From CAZMNY01 sp964567745 (lineage in GTDB: Bacteria; Planctomycetota; Planctomycetia; Pirellulales; Pirellulaceae): 21,022 bases of DNA. Below, piece by piece: positions 6,936 through 14,795 of this stretch. Location of the stretch: assembly GCA_964567745.1 (NCBI GenBank), contig CAZMNY010000064.1, forward strand, positions 1 through 21,022, given 5' to 3'. A model generated the notes under the pieces. That model was given only the letters and a program-made list of their open reading frames with translations, did no database searches and was not told where the DNA came from. Position 1 is the first letter of the stretch. Each line of letters starts with the position of its first letter. Made by a program: the position numbers and the translations under genes.

Positions 6936-7862
6936 TTAGGTAACGAGTCCTTTGGTGACGAGCATGAACACGTCTTCGAGGGTCGGTTCTTTTTCGCCGA
7001 AACTGCGAACGCCGACTTTTTGGCCGATCAGTTGATTGAGCAAATCCGCGACGCCTTGGTCGTCGCATTCCAGCTCGATCGTCACTTTCTCGTTGTCGAC
7101 TTGGCAGTCGCGGCAGTGGGGAGAACTTCGCAAGATGGAAAGCCCGATGTCCATCTTGTCGACGAAGCGAACTTCGATCATTCGGTTTCCGCGAATCCTT
7201 CGGTAGACATCGTCGATCGGACCGTGCATCAACAATTGCCCGCGTTCGATAATTCCGATCGAAGTGCAACAATCGGCAAGCTCGGTAAGAATGTGGCTGG
7301 AGATCAAAATGGTCTTGCCCATCCGGCGAAGTTCTTTCAGCAACGCTTTAACTTCAACACGAGCGCGCGGATCGAGACCGCTGGCCGGCTCGTCGAGAAT
7401 CAAGACCGGCGGATCGTGCACAAGCGTCTTGGCGAGACAGAGTCGCTGCTTCATTCCGCGCGATAGCCCGTTGACATAGTCGTCTCGCTTGTGGGCCAAG
7501 TCGAGCAGTTCGAGCACGTCGTTAATGACAACTTTGCGTTGCGTCCGACCGATCCGATATGCAACGGCGAAGAAATCGAGAAACTCCCAGACTCGCATCC
7601 CGTCGTAAACTCCGAAGTTGTCCGGCATATAGCCGACACTCTGCCGAACCTTCATCGGCTCTTGAGTCACTCGGTAGCCGTTGACAATGCCCTCGCCGCG
7701 AGTCGCTTTGAGCAGCGTCGCCAAGAAGCGAATTGACGTACTCTTACCCGCGCCGTTGGGGCCGATAAAGCCAAACATCTCGCCGGCGCCGATCTTCAGG
7801 TTGAGTCGCTCGACGGCAGTGAAGTCGCCGTAGTCTTTCCCAAAGTCGATAAGCTCTATCAT
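6936..7862 (-). CDS. ABC transporter ATP-binding protein (ABC-2 type)
   Basis: This is a cytoplasmic ATPase that would power an ABC-2-type exporter. All motifs are present: Walker A GPNGAGKST (34-42), the signature LSRGM (133-137), Walker B VLILDEP (153-159), D-loop SGLD (161-164) and switch H190. The remaining C-terminal third (about 225-308) is the regulatory extension common in this subfamily, ending in EPTLEDVFMLVT. It begins 85 bp after the 922-residue lipoprotein gene on the same strand, so the two probably form one operon. No permease gene is present on either side, which is unusual, since these ATPases are normally next to their membrane subunit. The binding site before the ATG is weak. 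Substrate is unknown. Confidence 0.9.
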   Translation of the reverse strand: MIELIDFGKDYGDFTAVERLNLKIGAGEMFGFIGPNGAGKSTSIRFLATLLKATRGEGIVNGYRVTQEPMKVRQSVGYMPDNFGVYDGMRVWEFLDFFAVAYRIGRTQRKVVINDVLELLDLAHKRDDYVNGLSRGMKQRLCLAKTLVHDPPVLILDEPASGLDPRARVEVKALLKELRRMGKTILISSHILTELADCCTSIGIIERGQLLMHGPIDDVYRRIRGNRMIEVRFVDKMDIGLSILRSSPHCRDCQVDNEKVTIELECDDQGVADLLNQLIGQKVGVRSFGEKEPTLEDVFMLVTKGLVT

Positions 7863-7947
7863 CTTTATTGCCAGTTTCTATCGGTTGAGTTTACGCAGTT
7901 GAATCAGGTCGATCCGCGGCAGCCGGTCAGACGACGAACGCTTGGGG

Positions 7948-10716
7948 TCATGGATCCGGTGAAGGATCATCGTCAGTCGGATCATCGTCAGACTTTTCGT
8001 CGTCAGTCGTTTCGTTGCCCGTTGTCTTGGCGGCTGGCGGTTTCGATGACTCCGGTTTCGGCGGCGTCGACGATTGCGTTTTCGATGGTGCGGGTTTCGG
8101 CGGCGGCGCCTTGCCTGTAGGGCTCGTCGCCGGAGTGCCGCTGTCTTCTCGGGGGTCCCTGTCTTCTGGCGCGTCGCTGTCTTCTGGCGCGTCGCTGTCG
8201 TCGGCCGACTCGTCCGTCGTCCGCTTCTCCAAAATGTCGTCCGTGCGCACTCGGCGCTCTTCAAAGTCCGCTCGCATATTGACGTCGGGAAAAATCTCCG
8301 GGAGTTTTCCGACATCGAGGTGGGCGAGCACGAGCGTACGCGACTGCGTTTGCCGCGCGGCGGGTCTCACTTTGGCACCGGCCAAGTGGACGTCGGTCCA
8401 GCCGATAAGCCTGAATTCGCCTTCCGCCAGTTGAAGACCGTTGGCACCGATATTCGCCATCGCGGCTAGCGACAACTCACCGACTTGCACATGCCGCTTC
8501 CCGAGCATTTTGGAAGCTTGCCACTGCGAGATCGGAAGATCGCCTTTGTTCGCAACATCGGCCGGAACAAAGTTGAGCGGCTTGCTCGACTTCGCTTGAA
8601 GTTCGCCAATATAAGCGACTTCTATCGCGTCGCCTTTTCCGCTCAATACGCCGGCCTCGTTGATAACGAGCTCGCTCTCGTTCTTCACTTGGTACCCGCT
8701 CGTTTCGTCTCCGACGACGCGCAGCCCGCCTTCGAGCTGAAACATGTGTTCGCTGTGAACCATGCCGGTTGAGTTGGACGCGACGGTGAACCCGGAGAGC
8801 ACCACTTCCTTGTCGCGACGATAGTTAACAACATGAGTCGCGTCGTGTTGGCTGTGAGTGTAGTTCAAGTTCGCGGGAAACGGCTGAGCGACGGCTGACT
8901 GGTCGGCAAAAATAAAATCGTACGTGGTTGAGAGTGAAGTATAGAGCGCGGTGTATCGAGTCAAATGGCCTCGATCGTAACCGCCGTGCAGCTCAAGCAC
9001 AGCCACTTCCGTTCTCGCTCGAGCGAAACCGATGTCGAGTTGAGCCAGGCGGACGACGGCGACCGAGCCGATGACTGCGATAATCGGCGCCGCAACCCAT
9101 GCCCATTCAACTCGCCCCATAAGTCGAAAGACGCCCCAATTCACTGGCACGAGAAACAACAGGTAAATGACCAACACTTTGAGAACGAACATAGCCGAGG
9201 GAATCGTAATTCCAGCGGCTCGTTTCAAGGAGCCTCGAGCTGCATTGGCGACGCCGCTACGGTTGTTCCAACCTCCGACTCCTGAGTATTGCCATTTCGA
9301 GTATCCGCCAAAGTGCCAAGGATCGGCCTTTGAGCCGTGGCGTCCTTCTTGAGCTGCAAGCGGCGCGTTCCCATCGTCAATCGGGCCGAGGTTCCTGGCG
9401 TCGCGGCTAAAAAGTCTCATCGTAGTCGTCAGGCGGGGATCCCGTTCGAAGGTTGTCATCCCTTGAAAACTAACTCGCGTATAGTCCGAGCTGATTGGAC
9501 GCGAGAACCTTCGATGCGGGCGGCGCAGGAGAGCATTGTGCCAAAGCGAATCGTAGCACTCCCACTCTTTGAGTTTCTTATTCGCGAGCGGGAATGCCGT
9601 TGTCACAATGCGTCCCCGCCCAACGCTGCGCTCGGCGACTAAACCGCCGGTGTTTGGAATGGCCTCGGCGCCATCGCGGATCTTCATTTCGATTCCAACG
9701 ACCGGTTTGACCAACCGAATTTCCTCGCGCGTATTCGTCTTTTGATTGACGAGCGACCAATGGGCGTTGAGTTCGTTGAAGGCGGCCTGATTCAAGTCGA
9801 TCGCTTTGACTTTGTCGGCAGGCAGGTAGTCGTCAAGAAAACTGCCTCGCAGCATGTCGAGCGACGCCGGAGCGCTGATCACAATTTGACCGCCAAAGTG
9901 CAGCCAATCAATCATCGCGTCCTGCTGTCTCGGCGTGATCAGGCTGGGATCCATGCCATCCCAAACGATGAATGCGATTCCCGTCCAAGCCATCGCGTGA
10001 GAAGGGAGCGGCGCGCCGCGTTCAACTCGCGGCAATAGCACTCGGTAGTAAGTGATGTCGCCCGTCTCATCGAGCTGGCTGCTCGGAGGCATCACCGTGT
10101 CCAGACGTTTGAGCAAGGTATAGCGGCTGGGATCTTGAGCCAAGACGACCATGTAATATTGGTAGTCGGGCATGTTGGTCGTGGGCTGCATCGTGTCGGC
10201 GACCTGACGCCCGCCGCGGCGACCGCGCAACTGACTGTGCAGCCACGCGGCGCTGGCCGTGTTCGTATCGTTGGAATAGATGCTGGGGACGAAGTAGGTC
10301 ATCTCGTAATCCTTCCGCAACGCTTTCGGAAGCGGGGCGGGAGTCGAGACGGTCATCTGATACTGGGTCGCTTCAATCCTCAGCTGATTGCCGCTGCGAT
10401 CGACCGACGCCGCATGCAGCTCGGCGGGAAACTCATAGTGGTTCGCCAGAAGCGGCTGAGTGGTGACGGTCCAATGGCCAGGCTTGACCGCATTCTTGCT
10501 CTGCGACGTATCGTCGCTCGGCTGAACGCGCAAACGCCCAACCTCGAAGTCTGGCTTCTTCTTTTTCGTTTCCTCTTCTTCCGTTTTTTTCTTGTTGGCG
10601 GTTGTGCTTCCGCCAAAGCACCCGCTGCATCCCGGCGCGGCGAGGAGCAGCATGGAGCAGAGCAAGATCAGGGGAAGAGCGCTACGGAGATTGGAAGGGA
10701 GAAAAGAGGCGCGCAC
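7948..10716 (-). CDS. Large membrane-anchored lipoprotein, 922 aa
   Basis: I know no specific function. A signal segment (12-28) ends in AAPGC, with C30 as likely lipidation site. Then come a charged Lys/Glu linker (42-54) and a long extracytoplasmic region. Residues about 245-300 (FIVWDGMDPSLITPRQQDAM, then a GGQIVIS strand) resemble a glutamine-amidotransferase-like fold as in DUF4350-type proteins. Two membrane spans follow at about 508-530 and 538-558, then a beta-rich domain and a Pro/Ser/Asp-rich tail from about 815 with acidic repeats. The start is GTG; GAGGAG at 10723-10728, six bases upstream, supports it. It precedes the ABC ATPase, and similar proteins in planctomycetes sit in ABC-2 transporter clusters, so a role with that transporter is inferred. 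Two spans are too few for a standard permease. Confidence 0.85.
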   Translation of the reverse strand: MRASFLPSNLRSALPLILLCSMLLLAAPGCSGCFGGSTTANKKKTEEEETKKKKPDFEVGRLRVQPSDDTSQSKNAVKPGHWTVTTQPLLANHYEFPAELHAASVDRSGNQLRIEATQYQMTVSTPAPLPKALRKDYEMTYFVPSIYSNDTNTASAAWLHSQLRGRRGGRQVADTMQPTTNMPDYQYYMVVLAQDPSRYTLLKRLDTVMPPSSQLDETGDITYYRVLLPRVERGAPLPSHAMAWTGIAFIVWDGMDPSLITPRQQDAMIDWLHFGGQIVISAPASLDMLRGSFLDDYLPADKVKAIDLNQAAFNELNAHWSLVNQKTNTREEIRLVKPVVGIEMKIRDGAEAIPNTGGLVAERSVGRGRIVTTAFPLANKKLKEWECYDSLWHNALLRRPHRRFSRPISSDYTRVSFQGMTTFERDPRLTTTMRLFSRDARNLGPIDDGNAPLAAQEGRHGSKADPWHFGGYSKWQYSGVGGWNNRSGVANAARGSLKRAAGITIPSAMFVLKVLVIYLLFLVPVNWGVFRLMGRVEWAWVAAPIIAVIGSVAVVRLAQLDIGFARARTEVAVLELHGGYDRGHLTRYTALYTSLSTTYDFIFADQSAVAQPFPANLNYTHSQHDATHVVNYRRDKEVVLSGFTVASNSTGMVHSEHMFQLEGGLRVVGDETSGYQVKNESELVINEAGVLSGKGDAIEVAYIGELQAKSSKPLNFVPADVANKGDLPISQWQASKMLGKRHVQVGELSLAAMANIGANGLQLAEGEFRLIGWTDVHLAGAKVRPAARQTQSRTLVLAHLDVGKLPEIFPDVNMRADFEERRVRTDDILEKRTTDESADDSDAPEDSDAPEDRDPREDSGTPATSPTGKAPPPKPAPSKTQSSTPPKPESSKPPAAKTTGNETTDDEKSDDDPTDDDPSPDP
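7964..7993 (-). repeat. 15-bp tandem repeat in the lipoprotein tail
   Basis: GGATCATCGTCAGTC (7964-7978) is repeated at 7979-7993 with one change near the end. It encodes acidic DDDPT-type units in the last residues of the 922-residue lipoprotein. Confidence 0.7.
8144..8197 (-). repeat. 18-bp tandem repeat, three copies
   Basis: TCTTCTGGCGCGTCGCTG is present twice without change (8162-8179, 8180-8197), with a diverged copy before it (8144-8161). It encodes DAPEDS units in the acidic tail. The in-frame unit length means copy-number change would lengthen or shorten the tail without breaking the gene. Confidence 0.85.
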
Positions 10717-11136
10717 GGAGGTCTCCTCGGGGTTTCGTCAAAGTCCCGCTCCCTCGTCGATGGCCACGTCGCGCGCAGAGAGTTGCTTTTCGTATGGTCG
10801 CTCGGGAACGAAGGGAATCCCCAATTCCGTCGCTCTTGGTTCCTGCCGCAAGGGCCAGCGGCATTCCAACAGGTGCTTGCGTGATAACCCCACTTGGGGC
10901 GGGCAAGCCCTGCCACTCCGCCTAGTCTACGAACTCCGACCCTGCTAGGAAAGCATATTTGCCGACCCAATTGGAATTTGCCGCCATCACAGCGGTCCGC
11001 ACGACGTACCACTTTGCACTCGAGCAACGGTTCAGCAATGCGCCGTGAGTCGTGAAGTACAGTCCGCAGCGGAAAGCAGCTGGCGGGAAGCTGCTGAAAG
11101 GCGCCAGGCGTCGATTCGTACGGATGAGCCGCTGGC
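10717..11136. other. Intergenic region, no gene seen
   Basis: These 420 bases lie between arsM and the lipoprotein gene, both on the minus strand. They should hold the lipoprotein promoter, but I find no convincing -35/-10 pair. A minus-strand frame of 170 codons runs through the whole stretch and into both neighbours. It has no binding site and a Cys/Arg/Pro-rich composition unlike a real protein, so I leave it uncalled. The hairpin at 11075-11095 is the only clear structure. Confidence 0.45.
11069..11095 (-). terminator. Possible terminator of arsM
   Basis: A seven-base-pair stem (AGCAGCT/AGCTGCT, 11075-11095, seven-base loop) lies about 42 bases past the arsM stop. On the minus strand it is followed only by TTCCGC, so the T-run is poor. 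It may be a weak terminator or an mRNA 3' hairpin. Confidence 0.35.
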
Positions 11137-12324
11137 CTAGCAACAATTTGTTCCGCAGCAATCCCCGCCTGGCAGGACATTCAGCGAGTCGCCGCCTCGT
11201 TTTGTTTCGTTCGGCTCCCGAATACGAAACTTGTTGCAGTCAAACTCCTCGGCCGCTTCCAAGTCGATCCGTTCGCTTGGCGGGATCGGAAGGCACTGCC
11301 CAGCGTAGGGCGGCTGTTGGTAGAGCTGATAAGTTTTATCACAGACGGCCGTTCGAACGCCGCGTCGAAGCGTATGTCCGTCGTCATCAATAACCGCTTT
11401 CCAGGGACCGCCGTAGACGACAGCCTGGTTCGCCTCGAGACAAGGACCTTCTTTGCCCTTGTAGGCCTGCACTGTCATGCTGCGAAACTCAATTCCCTCG
11501 ACAACCGCCCACGGCTCCTCTTGGCGGTCGACGATTTCCACGCCGTAGAAACCTGCGGCCTCAAATGCCTCCATGAACTCATGCTCAACGAATGCCCCGC
11601 TAATGCACCCGCTCCAAAGTTTCGCGTCGTTTTGCAGCGCCAGCGGCACCGGCTCGTCGCAGACGATATCGCTGATCGCCGCGCGGCCGCCGCGTTTGAG
11701 CACGCGAAAAATCTCCGCAAACATCTGACGCCGATCGCCCGGGTGGACGAGATTCAATACGCAATTGGAAATCACCACGTCGATCGAATCCGACGGAATC
11801 ATCGGATTGTCGCGCCGCATCCGCTCGGCGAATTCTTCGGCAGCGAGCCAAGTTTCCGCGTCGCTGATCGGCTTCGACTTGAGGTGTGCGGCGAACGCGT
11901 CGAGGTCTAATCCGAGATCTTGAATCCGGCCCTTGTGAAATTGAACATTGTCCCAGCCAATCGCCTCGGCGACTTGCCCTTGGAACCGCCGAGCCAAATC
12001 CAACATGTCGTCATTGATGTCGACACCGTAGACACGACCTTCCGAGCCGACGATTTGCGAAGCGATATAGCAGATCTTTCCGCCGCCCGCTCCGAGGTCC
12101 AGCACGTGTTCGCCCGGCCGAACGTATCGCGAGGGATCGCCGCAGCCGTAGTCTCGTTCGAGGATCTCGTCCGGCAGCACTTTGAGGTATTGCGGCTGAT
12201 AATCGACGGGGCAACACAGCGACGCTTCGGATGCTTGCGACGCGCCGCTGTATCGTTCCTTCACTGCTTGCTCAACCGCCAACGTCTCCGTCGCCGCATT
12301 CGTGTCGGTTCCTGCCTTGTCCAT
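11137..12324 (-). CDS. arsM: Arsenite S-adenosylmethionine methyltransferase
   Basis: ArsM-type enzymes transfer methyl groups from SAM to trivalent arsenic bound by cysteines. The SAM-binding motif is VLDLGAGGGK (74-83) with acidic D102 in YGVDIND. Cysteines lie where the family has them: C37/C38, C61 (YGCGDP), C188 (ISNCVLNL) and C240 (SGCISGAF). About 30 extra residues (138-175) sit between the second and third cysteine. Past the methyltransferase domain is a C-terminal extension ending in CCGTNCC, a likely additional metal-thiol site. I chose ATG 12324 (395 residues) because GGAAAGGA precedes it by seven bases; a TTG at 12360 would add twelve residues without support. No arsR or other ars gene is nearby, so arsenic-specific control is not evident. 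Another thiol-metal substrate is possible. Confidence 0.85.
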   Translation of the reverse strand: MDKAGTDTNAATETLAVEQAVKERYSGASQASEASLCCPVDYQPQYLKVLPDEILERDYGCGDPSRYVRPGEHVLDLGAGGGKICYIASQIVGSEGRVYGVDINDDMLDLARRFQGQVAEAIGWDNVQFHKGRIQDLGLDLDAFAAHLKSKPISDAETWLAAEEFAERMRRDNPMIPSDSIDVVISNCVLNLVHPGDRRQMFAEIFRVLKRGGRAAISDIVCDEPVPLALQNDAKLWSGCISGAFVEHEFMEAFEAAGFYGVEIVDRQEEPWAVVEGIEFRSMTVQAYKGKEGPCLEANQAVVYGGPWKAVIDDDGHTLRRGVRTAVCDKTYQLYQQPPYAGQCLPIPPSERIDLEAAEEFDCNKFRIREPNETKRGGDSLNVLPGGDCCGTNCC

Positions 12325-12668
12325 CAACGCTTCCTTTCCAAACTCGAATCGCTCTGCCAAGATCGCCGACGTGATGTCGCCGCGGCGGGAGTCGATGCGG
12401 GCAAATGGCTTTCCAAATAAAGTAAGCTAATTAGTCTTAGTGCCGATTGTCGCACGGCGTCTCGGCCGCAGCGGCTCCGCATTCTAGTTTGTGCCGCGCT
12501 CTCTGTGTGTGAGCCAGTTCACGAGTCGAATCGACGCGTGGCGGATTCTACAAATGGCATTCATCCTTTAGGCTTATCGAACAAGACAGTTTGACGCGCG
12601 TCGCTTTTGATTGGCAACAGGACTGTCATTGGCCGAAACGACACCAAGATGAATCCAGAGGATGTACG
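12325..12668. other. Divergent promoter region, arsM and 12669 gene
   Basis: This 344-bp stretch separates two divergent genes and must hold both promoters. It includes an AT-rich patch (about 12415-12440) in otherwise GC-rich DNA. I cannot assign a confident -35/-10 pair or a recognisable ArsR operator. No coding frame looks real. Confidence 0.4.
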
Positions 12669-12986
12669 ATGATTATTGTGATTGCTACCGTGGAAATCCA
12701 GGAGTCGTCGCGAGAGGCTTTCTTGGACGAGTTTCGAAAAGTCGTACCGGACGTGCTCCAGGAAGACGGATGCCTTCAATACGAGCCGTCCATCGATGTG
12801 GAAACCAACATGGAAGTGCAAGGCGAGACCCGCCCGAACACGGTGGTCGTCGTCGAAAAGTGGGAATCGCTCGAAGCACTCGAAGCTCACCTCGTCGCGC
12901 CGCACATGGTGGCCTATCGGGCCAAAGTCAAAGATCTCGTCAACAGCGTCGCCATCCAAGTCCTCGAGCCAGCGACGGCCGGTTAA
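12669..12986 (+). CDS. Antibiotic biosynthesis monooxygenase-fold protein
   Basis: A 105-residue single-domain protein of the ABM (dimeric alpha-beta barrel) superfamily. It starts with the core strand MIIVIATVEI, continues with a helix (REAFLDEFRKVVPDVLQEDG) and CLQYEPSIDV, and shows the typical EKWESLEALEAHLVAPH pattern (about 58-75). Members include small quinol or heme-related monooxygenases that need no cofactor, but many are uncharacterised, so the substrate is unknown. The start at ATG 12669 is supported by AGAGGA six bases upstream; a TTG at 12591 would only add an unstructured leader. It is divergent from arsM, which does not by itself show a functional link. A stand-alone cytoplasmic enzyme is most likely. 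Confidence 0.85.
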   Translation: MIIVIATVEIQESSREAFLDEFRKVVPDVLQEDGCLQYEPSIDVETNMEVQGETRPNTVVVVEKWESLEALEAHLVAPHMVAYRAKVKDLVNSVAIQVLEPATAG

Positions 12987-13079
12987 CGCCGAGGCGGTAT
13001 GTCGATCGATTCGCTGCTTAATCTCGAGCCACCTTGCCCCCAACGCGCGAGGGCTCAGGGAGAAGCCGAAGCCGGCGCG

Positions 13080-13107
13080 AAAAAAACCTGGTGTGGATCC
13101 CCAGGCT
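13080..13107 (-). terminator. Rho-independent terminator, sulfatase
   Basis: On the minus strand the stem CCTGG/CCAGG (13105-13087, nine-base loop, extendable by a G-U and an A-T pair) is followed at once by seven T (13086-13080). It lies about 105 bases beyond the sulfatase stop, in the right orientation. Confidence 0.6.
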
Positions 13108-13211
13108 ACGGTGAGGTTGGCCAAGCAGCGCGCGGGGCGACACGGTTGGGCAAGGGAACGCTTGAGAGCTCGTTCAGTTTTGCTGCGAGACAGCTGCATT
13201 TGCGCGTTGCA

Positions 13212-14711
13212 CTACTCTTTTTGATACCAGGCGGGGGTGCCGAACCAATCGTGCATCTCTTTTTCGAAGGGCGCCACGACGGAGCGAGGTTCGGGGCGGC
13301 GGCCATGGTCGTTCGTTTCAACGATCCAGGTGTCGAGCGCGGCTCGCATCTGCCCAAGCGCAGCGCGATGGGCCGGCTTCTTTGAGCGAGCGAGATTCAC
13401 GACTTCGTGCGGGTCGGCCAAAACGTCGTAAAGCATTTCTCGATCGAACGGCTTCATGAGTTCGGCTGGCGGGCCGCTCAGTTTTCCCTGGGCCAACAAT
13501 TCTCGCATGAGCGGTTTGACCAAGAAGCACTTTTCTTTGTAGCGATTGAGAGTTGTGAAACCGGCGCCATTGGTGTAGTTGCGAATGTAGTGATACCGTG
13601 CGCCTCGAACGGATCGCAATCGCACTTCGGTTTCATCGATTCGATCGCGAGCGCTGAATGCATACCGTCTGGGCGAATCGGCGTTTTCGCCGAACAGATT
13701 TTGACTCTGCATTCCAGGCGGACGCTGAATGCCCGCGATCGAGAGGGTCGTTGCGGTCAAGTCGAGCAGGCTCGTCACATTTGAATTGACGGTTCCCGGT
13801 TTCGCCTGCTTGGGCATCGGGAAATTCTTCGGCCAGCGAACAATCATCGGCACATGCAGACCCATGTCCCAGCACCAGTGGATTCCACGCGCGGTGAGCC
13901 GGCCGTTGTCCGCGAAGAAGATGACTACCGTGTTATCCGCCAAACCGTCGCGCTCCAATTGGTCGAGGATCTTGCCGACTCGAACATCGAGACCGGAGAT
14001 CGAGTTGAGATATCGCGCCCATTCCTGCCGGGCAATCGGATGGTCGGGATAGAACGGCGGAGGAGTGACATTTTTTTCATTGGCGACCTGCGGATGCCAC
14101 TCTTCCCCAACCCATTTGACCCGTTCTTTTTCGGCCGACTTGCGATCGTAAATGTCGTACTCGGCTTCATGGGTGTTGATCTGAGCAAAGAATGGCTGGT
14201 TGTTTTTGAGTTGGTTCCACGACCTTGTTTTGTAGAGCTGACCTTCGTTGACAAAATTCAAATCCAGCTTACCAGTCCCCATCTCCAGACCGCCCAACTT
14301 CTCTTGGCCAGACATTTCGACGACGTTTGCCGACGTATAGCCCACATCGTGGAGTCGATGGGTGAGCGGACGAACGCCTGCGGGCAGCCGATAATCGTCG
14401 TCCCGGTGCGACCGCATGTGGTGGGTGTCCGTCGATGTCTGATACATCCCCGTCATGAAAGCCGAACGGCTCGGAGCGCACACGGGCGAGGTTGCGAAGA
14501 CGCGAGTAAAGCGGACGCCCTGCTCCGCCAAGCGATCGAGGTTCGGCGTCTTGACGTTCTTGGCGCCGTAGCAGGCCAAATCCAGCGACAGATTCTCGCC
14601 CACGATCCAAACAATGTTGGGCCGGCTTGGTTTCTTGTCGTCCGCGTGCGCGGCGCCGCAGACCAAGGAAACGAAAACGACGATCACCGCCACAACGGAT
14701 GTTTTGTTCAT
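13212..14711 (-). CDS. Secreted sulfatase, heparan N-sulfatase-like
   Basis: Sulfatases hydrolyse sulfate esters or N-sulfates; planctomycetes use many to degrade algal polysaccharides. A signal peptide (1-23, cut after AHA) exports it. The maturation signature is CAPSR, with C78 to be converted to formylglycine and R82 conserved. The following FMTGMYQTSTDTHHMRSH and the IVGENLSLDLACYG start resemble the heparan N-sulfatase-like branch (similar to S1_8). The metal site near the N-terminus has E39-N40 rather than the common double Asp. The C-terminal metal pair is at FFADNG, with the RGIHWCWDMGLHVPMIVRWP block downstream. Length (499) is normal. No Shine-Dalgarno site is visible. It lies 84 bp after trpE, which could be read-through, but a functional link is unlikely. 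Confidence 0.92.
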   Translation of the reverse strand: MNKTSVVAVIVVFVSLVCGAAHADDKKPSRPNIVWIVGENLSLDLACYGAKNVKTPNLDRLAEQGVRFTRVFATSPVCAPSRSAFMTGMYQTSTDTHHMRSHRDDDYRLPAGVRPLTHRLHDVGYTSANVVEMSGQEKLGGLEMGTGKLDLNFVNEGQLYKTRSWNQLKNNQPFFAQINTHEAEYDIYDRKSAEKERVKWVGEEWHPQVANEKNVTPPPFYPDHPIARQEWARYLNSISGLDVRVGKILDQLERDGLADNTVVIFFADNGRLTARGIHWCWDMGLHVPMIVRWPKNFPMPKQAKPGTVNSNVTSLLDLTATTLSIAGIQRPPGMQSQNLFGENADSPRRYAFSARDRIDETEVRLRSVRGARYHYIRNYTNGAGFTTLNRYKEKCFLVKPLMRELLAQGKLSGPPAELMKPFDREMLYDVLADPHEVVNLARSKKPAHRAALGQMRAALDTWIVETNDHGRRPEPRSVVAPFEKEMHDWFGTPAWYQKE

Positions 14712-14795
14712 TGTTGACTACTGCGTGTTGAAGGCGCCAAACGTGGTTACAGTTCCAAAGGTCAGCGGGTCGTGCGTCGATCGCACTGTGAATCA

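Noticed and set aside
10668..11180. 170-codon minus-strand gene between arsM and the lipoprotein gene
   Set aside because: No binding site, overlaps both neighbours, Cys/Arg/Pro-rich composition, and two other frames across the same DNA look equally open.
12361..12668. ArsR operator controlling arsM
   Set aside because: Only an AT-rich patch and imperfect palindromes are visible; no recognised ArsR site and no arsR gene.
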